Positions 57,869-64,000 of a DNA stretch of 64,000 nucleotides are shown here, piece by piece. Source of the DNA: Pelodera strongyloides (lineage: Eukaryota; Nematoda; Chromadorea; Rhabditida; Rhabditidae); NCBI GenBank assembly GCA_036852015.1, contig JAANDG010000135.1, forward strand, positions 62,001 to 126,000. Direction: 5' to 3'. A program made the translations under genes and the position numbers. The stretch's first letter is position 1. The number at the start of each line of letters is the position of its first letter. The notes below the pieces were generated by a model. The model did no database searches, was not told where the DNA came from, and saw nothing but the letters and a program-made list of their open reading frames with translations.

Positions 57869-60805
57869 AGGGAATATGTAGGCCCTTTTTGAAGTTAAGC
57901 TGTATTAATAGAATGTGTGTTCCTCATTAAGGAAACAACAACAAAAATTGTTAAAAGTTTCCCATTTAAAAGAAAATGATTTTCAAAGTTCATCTTTTCC
58001 ATAGTAAACGCGTTGCTTGACCCCCTGGCTTACACGGCAGTGCTGATGGAGCAAAAATTTTTGCATATGTGTGCATACATCGGCATATAGCATGCAACAG
58101 CGACATATTTGCATGCAAATGAGAATATTCGAATTTACATATTCAGTCGCCTACTTAAATTCTGTCTGGTGTGGAAACTCTAGTTTCGCAGTTGTTTTGC
58201 TCATTTTGAGTGCCTACATATTCCATTTAAAGCTAGGTCTATCTTTCAGCCTTGCAGTCCGCTCTTTTGAATATTTGAATATCCTCATTAAAAGAGCGCT
58301 ACGCCGTCAGAGACGATGAAAAAGAAAAACCAAAATAGATACTTGGAAATAATTTTAACCAACAGTATATAAACGCGTAGGTCCACAAGGGTTAACAAAG
58401 AAAACGATGTTGATAACGAACCAAAGATTTTGTTTCCACACAAACAACCCTGTGTAGTTTTCGTTAAGTTTAGTTTCTTGGTCTAGCTTGTCAGTGTGTA
58501 AGTCACAAGACTTACATGGACCCCGAAGGCCAAAGGAGATATCGGCGCAGTGTAGCAATGGACGAAAGACGAAAGGAAGGATAAAGTAAAACTTAAGGAA
58601 TCAAAGTTTAAGGCTCTCCGTAATTTTGATTGATTATACTTTTATGTTTTTCTCCTTAAAGAACTAGTAATCTCTTTTGGCAGCCACACTAACAACTATA
58701 ACAACCTGTCTTCTCTTTCGGTATAAAAAAGTAGGTCTTCCTTCGTTCAGGAGCTCTGTCTCTCCCACTTTTTCATTTATGTTTTAATGCTCTTTCATTA
58801 ATCGTTCAAATACATATGTTTCGTAGTTTTTATCTTTTATAAAATTAATGTAAATTTGTGTGCGTTACAGTAATGTAATATCACAAGGATCATATTCTAC
58901 AAATACGCTAAGACTCTATAAACTACTTTTTCGTATAAAAAGAAATTAGAACTTATTCAATTAATATAAAACGACTCTTATTTTATGGCGACCGCGGTAC
59001 CGCCGCCCAATTTACCGGCGGCCTACAACCTTCTATTTCTACATTATTGCTCCTATATTATTGTTTATTTTTTTTTCACTGTGTATATAATTATGGAAAA
59101 TATTGCATATGGCCGTAAAATTATTACAACAATTTCGATGCTAGCATGCTATTATATCACATATTGACACAAAAAACGTAAATGACCACATTTTTGCACT
59201 GCTCCGAGTACATATAATGTGGATCCATAAATCCAGGAAATTGTGAAAAGGTCATTTTTACGTCGCAGGCTAGCTTGGAGCTCACGATAAAATAGATCAT
59301 GCAAATTATTAACGTATTTTGTTTGCCTGTTCTCAAGGGGACGCCATTGAGTTTTGTTTATAATAATTTCACTACGAGCCATATAACTTTCCTAAATTCT
59401 ACACACTGTAACGCAGCATAAAACCGTGATGCACCCAACAAGATATATGAACGGAATGCGGGAATGCGCAAGGATCAATAGACGCGAAGTTTTAAAAGCC
59501 AGGGAGGAGAAGATTAAAGCACTGAGAGATTTTGATTAATGACCTTATATAAACCAGTATCAAAACACAGTGATAGTGTGACAAGTGTGACTGACAGTCA
59601 CACCGTTTTTCTTTTGTAAGCTAAAAGTATATAAGGCTAGTTTTTTTTAGTAAAGAGATGGGCGCTCCATAAGAGCTTACTCTCTCTCTGTTTTTACATT
59701 GTTTTTTAATGTTTCTTTTATTATGCTTATTTTTGATGTAATATTTTTGATAAAAACCTTTTACATTTAATCATATGTTTTATAAAGAATCCACCTTCTT
59801 TATAACTCCAAGACGAAGATTTTCCGACAAGACGACTCAGAGTTTGTGCACCGTTCGGAAATGGAACCTGAAGTAGTTTCTATGTGATGAATAAACATTA
59901 TTATTCGATATATTCGATGTGATCCCTGTTAGTGCTGTATTATTTTTTATATATTAATGGGCAACCGTTTTTTCTTTTCGAGTGCTATCTGGTTCAACTT
60001 TGTGTTTACGTGAACTAATTAGTGTGAAGTTCTAACAATGTCCCTCGACTAATGGTACATATGCACTCTCACAAGCTATGCACGTCCTGCGCCACAGAAA
60101 CCATAATGTCGGCGCATGTTTTAGTACTGTTTAGAGTTCATTAAACTTATTGCTAGAATTTCTCGTTTAATTATGCACTTACGAGAGGATATTACGTGAT
60201 TTAATAATTCTTTATGAGATTTGCCTATTTCATTAGTAACTTCTCAAGTGATGCGGTGTCGGACTCTCAAAATTGAGATAAATTTCCAAACGTATTTATT
60301 GCATAAAATTACTACTATGTATTGTATATCTCTCATTATATCATTTAGTATTTATATTTCATATGTTATTCTGAAACATTTATTCGTGATTTATAGTACA
60401 TTCGTACATATGAATATGGTTTATGAAACATTCACGTGTTGCTAGCTAATCGTCTCGTTTATTATAGTTTGACAGTATGTTTGTTAGTATACTTCAAATA
60501 TGATTCAAATTCTTGTGAAAAATACTTCCAATGGCTTCAAATCTGTATCATAAAAATCCTTGCCAAAGCGCTTCTGTGTCGGCATAGTGCTTCAGTGAAG
60601 GGTAAATATTTTTGAATAAAATATGAATTCCTTGCTTCACTGAAGTTAAACATAGTAATTTTATGCGAATAGAAGGTGTAACACTCTATAACACTCTAGA
60701 TCATTACATTTAATAACACCCACGGAATTATTTTTATGGCATCTCCAGTTGCTTTTGATTTCCACACCACCATGAAAAGCCTTGGCCCGTTTTGTAAGGT
60801 ACCTT
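57869..60805. other. Gene-poor region
   Basis: AT-rich, with no supported exon. Two TATA-containing stretches (58722-58800 and 59620-59720) are followed by short pyrimidine-rich runs. These could be small-RNA or retroelement promoters, but no product is recognised. Confidence 0.4.
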
Positions 60806-61449
60806 CCCAGAGGCCGTATTCACCACTACATTTACCCGGATAAAATCGTTTCCCGGGAAAGTATTTTACCCAAAATGACCATTTTTACCTTTTCCCGGAA
60901 TTCACCACTTTTTCCCTTTTCCCAAAAAGCGAGCTGGGAAACGGAAAATTTTACCCGAGCTTGGCACGGGTAAACCAGAAATTACCCAAGTGTTGTGGTA
61001 TATTTTTCGTCGAAAACATTTATTTAAACATTATTTCTGTGTTTTATTTGAATGTTTGACAATAATAACTATCTATTTCTTTAAGCAGCACAAAAAATTA
61101 AGATATTTACGTTAGTTTTTTTCTATTCTCTTCCATTATAACGATAAGAAAATATTGTAAGGGATATCTACTATATTAATACATGTTAGAAGGCAAATAA
61201 TGCGACTTGAGCATTCGACAGACTTCCGAAGAAGCTTGTCGTACTATGAAAATGCACGCGTCCGGCATATATTCTACCCTAAACAAATGGTCTGAGTGTG
61301 CTATGGATGGACTATTACATTTTTCTCAAATGGACATTTTTCTCAAATCATTGCAAAGGAAGATATAGCTTAGGAAGTCTTGTATAAAAAATATAATAGA
61401 CGTCCCCCATCTCCATAAAAAGGTTTTGCGGCGAGTACTACCAACACCA

Positions 61450-61521
61450 TCCGTTGTGGTCTAGTGGTTAGGATTTGTGGCTCTCACCCACAAGGCCGGG
61501 GTTCGATTCCCCGCAACGGAA
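61450..61521 (+). tRNA. tRNA-Glu (anticodon CTC)
   Basis: A complete cloverleaf: acceptor TCCGTTG/CAACGGA, D arm TCTAGTGGTTAGGA, anticodon stem TGTGG/CCACA with loop CTCTCAC (anticodon CTC, reads GAG) and T arm CCGGGGTTCGATTCCCCG. Boxes A and B are canonical, and there is no intron. Confidence 0.96.
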
Positions 61522-61526
61522 GCCTG

Positions 61527-61531
61527 TTTTT
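61527..61531 (+). terminator. Pol III terminator of the tRNA-Glu gene
   Basis: TTTTT, five bases after the discriminator base, is the usual RNA polymerase III stop. Confidence 0.8.
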
Positions 61532-61954
61532 GCCCTTTATCTTACCGGGAGAATGTCTTTACAACCTATCTGTACAACCTTATTAGCAATTTTTCGTTGG
61601 GTATTGTCCTTAAATCTCATCTAACGGAAATTGTGTTGATCCGAACTCTAACTATATATTAATAATTATTGAGCGTGCTTATATTAAGCAACGAAAATAT
61701 ACAAAATTATTATTACAATGAAAATTAAGCATAAACATATAAAATAATCATATTTTCCTTGAATTTCCCCTTGGGTAAAATTCCCCGTTTCCCAAATGGA
61801 GTGTGAATTCGGGGAGGGATAAAAAGTTTTCCGGAAAGGGCAAAAATATTTCCCGGGAAGGATTTTCGTTAGGAAATTGTCCCTGGGTAATTTGTTTTCC
61901 CGGGGAATTTTTTCCGTAAGAATGGTGAATACGGCCTCAGGATATACAGTATTG

Positions 61955-62486
61955 TTAACCTCTCGACTCATTGTCTGAAACCCATGGATGTGAGATATTA
62001 AACATGAAACTGAGATGTAAATATCGATTGATCAATTGTCGTCGGCTTGTCTGCCACTGTCCCGCAAATTCCGCACCCTCTTCCGAGGATGGAGTCCTCG
62101 TTATATACAAAGTACATGGGAAACCAAAAGCCCCGATTTCGGCCCGATCAAGTCCGTCAAAAAATCGCGGTGAAATCGGGGTTTTCACTTTCCTATGAGG
62201 TGAATTTATGATTTATGGCACATACCTAGCGTAGGCAATCTTACTTTCCTCAGCTCTCACTCTTCCGTCAGGGGTCAAAACCTAATGCTGGAAATTTGAA
62301 AACATTGTTTTCTTTCAGAGGAAGCTACAAACTACGACCTTCCCATTATAACGTTGCTTCAACTTCCGACGCAATAACCATAAGAACTCTAGGGAAGTGA
62401 GATCCGCACTGGGACCGTTGCGCTGCAGCTCCGCCGAAGAGCATCAGCAAAAAGGTAACAAAATTTACCGTGTTTACTGAGGCCAT
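61955..62486 (-). CDS. Possible small secreted protein (low confidence)
   Basis: Three segments join in phase: 62486-62388, 62281-62226 and 62096 to a stop near 61955. The first reads as a signal peptide (VNFVTFLLMLFGGAAA) followed by QRSQCG. The second reads VLTPDGRVRAEESKIAYAR. The third begins TPSSEEGAEFAGQW. Donor (A|GTTCTT) and acceptor (ACGAG) consensus are weak and no family is recognised. The proposed ATG lies inside the terminal repeat of the family B element at 62478-62613. Confidence 0.3.
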
Positions 62487-62613
62487 ATTCACCACTCCAA
62501 TTCCCTTGGGGAAATATTCCCCGGCGACAGAAAATATCATTCTAATGTGAGACAAGCAGAGGAAAAGACGGGGAATTCCCCATGGGGTAATGAATTGTGA
62601 ATATGACCTCAGG
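62478..62613. mobile_element. Family B element
   Basis: TGAGGCCATATTCACCACTCC to the inverse GAATATGACCTCA. The interior GGGGAATTCCCCATGGGG matches the nested copy at 2138-2270. Confidence 0.88.
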
Positions 62614-63024
62614 ATTACACACTAACTGTGACTGCTGTGAGTAGCAACTGTCTGAATGAAGTGTACTAAAGTAATAAATTATTTTAGTTTCCTTTTTTTC
62701 CTTTTTATGGAATTCCTCTACCAGCACACGGTTGGAACGGAACCATGTTCAGTAAACTAATAAACATACTGCATATTCTACTATTCACAAAAAAGGTCAG
62801 TTCTTTCCCGGTTAGAAGTAACTGACCATTAGTGCTGTTCTGCATGTTTCATGTTCATTTCTTTTTTGCGATGTTTCCGCAAATCTTGCACGGACTCTCG
62901 TAAAACCCAAATTCAGATATCATTGTTGATTTAGCTGTTCAATCAGATACGTGAACAGGAGCACATGGTAAATTAGGAAGTTGAAGTACGTCGTTTTATT
63001 AGTATTTCTATCTGCTCGCACAAT

Positions 63025-64000
63025 ATGAAACAGATTGGAATTCTAATTTGCCTATTATATTGTCTCGCGTTTTCGGTAAGTTGTTTTTGTTTTTATGAGC
63101 AACCCCGATTATCCAAGCTTCTCAATTTTTTGCAGAAGCATTACGCGTAGAATCGTACTCACAAAAGATTTATATACGATATTTTTCTCAGTGTATGCTT
63201 GCGAGTTGTTTCGTGAGCCTAAACTACCAAAAAAGGTGTGTCATAGTCAAATTCGGGTTGTGTCAGTAGACCAACCAGCCCTTTTCAAATAGATGCCGAA
63301 AAATAAAATAAAAACTGTAATCAAAATAATTGGAGAGTTCGGATCCCGCTTGTCCTGACCTGGCCACTTTCTGTGTGAACAACACCGATGTCTGCAACAG
63401 AACTTCTTACAAAGAGTTCATGGACCTGTTTTGCTTTGAATCCTGTCAACTTACTTGTGGATGTAAGTTATCATATGAAAGTAACTCCCAACTTTATTGA
63501 CAGAGTATTCATCCGAGTACTCTACTATTCTCAATGGGTGCTACTTATGATAAAACCTTTTTTCATATTCAAACAATGTTACGTTTTCCTTCCTTGCGTT
63601 CACTTAGCCTGACTTGTTGTTGACAAAAAGGACCTCAGCCTGATGACATGTCCCTTTAAATGAAGACACTTCGATTCCAGCAAACTATCGTGGATGTGCA
63701 GACGATCCCCAATACACGTGCAATACGGAAGACTGTGAGGTATTTATTTTAAATTGTTTAGTGACTTTCGACTACAATTGAAAGAATAGGATGCAATTTA
63801 AGGTAGCAGCAAATTACCAGTAGTCTTACAAGTTGTTGACTTTTGAAAACGTGGCGCTCTATGAATTTTTGTTGCTTATGGTCTCATCGGGAAAGTGTCG
63901 CATATAACACATATATCATGGCCATCATCACATCAACAAAACAAACTCCATTCTAGATGTCAGGTCATAACGGCACTTACAACTACGACATGGCGGTTCA
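63025..64000 (+). CDS. Secreted ShKT-domain protein (partial, runs off right edge)
   Basis: Exons 63025-63075, 63336-63462, 63681-63739 and 63957 to beyond 64000, in phase. Exon 1 is a signal peptide (MKQIGILICLLYCLAFS). Exon 2 is a six-cysteine ShKT-type module: CPD at its start, then CVNNTDVC, YKEFMDLFCFESC and CG at its end. Exon 3 starts SNYRGCADDPQYTC and continues with further cysteines, perhaps a second related module. Family knowledge: ShKT modules are common in nematode secreted proteins and stand alone or append to enzymes. No toxin function is implied. The remaining domains lie outside the window. Confidence 0.75.

Larger units (their letters stand above)
60806..61942. mobile_element. 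Family B-type element, 1.14 kb, carrying a tRNA gene
   Basis: Left GAGGCCGTATTCACCACTAC and right ATGGTGAATACGGCCTC are inverted termini. Subterminal stretches of CCCGGG/TTTTCCC-rich sequence (60835-60985 and 61750-61920) pair loosely in inverse. No transposase frame is seen inside. The middle holds an intact tRNA-Glu. Confidence 0.7.

Noticed and set aside
1..64000. CRISPR array, bacterial operon or phage features
   Set aside because: Spliced genes, collagen and MITEs show a nematode nuclear genome; the tandem arrays have no unique spacers.

Overview
The window is nuclear DNA of a nematode, most likely a rhabditid (Caenorhabditis-like). Evidence: short exons joined by AT-rich introns ending TTTCAG/TTTTAG, several start codons directly behind a splice acceptor (spliced-leader style), a furin-site cuticle collagen, EB, lustrin-type and Kunitz modules, and an ShKT protein. 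All gene models were assembled by hand, by following reading frame and intron phase exon by exon, with no alignment. Long single ORFs here are mostly shadows.

Layout: (1) 1-1839 (-), a divergent small GTPase running off the left edge. (2) 3427-6466 (+), a complete branch-1 nitrilase (nit-1 type) with a GC-rich minisatellite in intron 4. (3) 7940-13193 (-), an 18-exon divergent A/B-type cyclin. (4) 15644-18399 (+), a small cysteine-rich secreted or membrane protein. (5) 18.4-22 kb, gene-poor, with a 16-bp minisatellite and two abutting MITEs. (6) 22067-24501 (-), an unrecognised protein of about 170 aa. (7) 26696-41345 (-), the main find: a 39-exon gene for a secreted protein of about 1450 aa with EB modules, lustrin-type modules and five Kunitz domains. 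(8) 42428-44787 (-), cuticle collagen. (9) 46141-47956 (-), 3-hydroxyacyl-CoA dehydratase. (10) 49236-54752 (-), an SVOP/SV2-like MFS transporter. (11) 54.8-62.5 kb, gene-poor, with transposon remains and an intact tRNA-Glu(CTC) inside a transposon-like element. (12) 63025-64000 (+), the start of an ShKT-domain protein.

The genes make no single pathway. Collagen and the Kunitz/lustrin protein are secreted matrix or cuticle type proteins on the same strand. The dehydratase serves fatty-acid elongation.

The strongest non-gene signal is a dense set of non-autonomous inverted-repeat elements. At least five families share TTAA target duplications and AGGG/AGCG termini, and most copies lie in introns. 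A second group ends in GAGGCCGTATTCACCA. Nested and abutting insertions and two near-perfect 360-bp palindromes point to repeated and partly recent activity.
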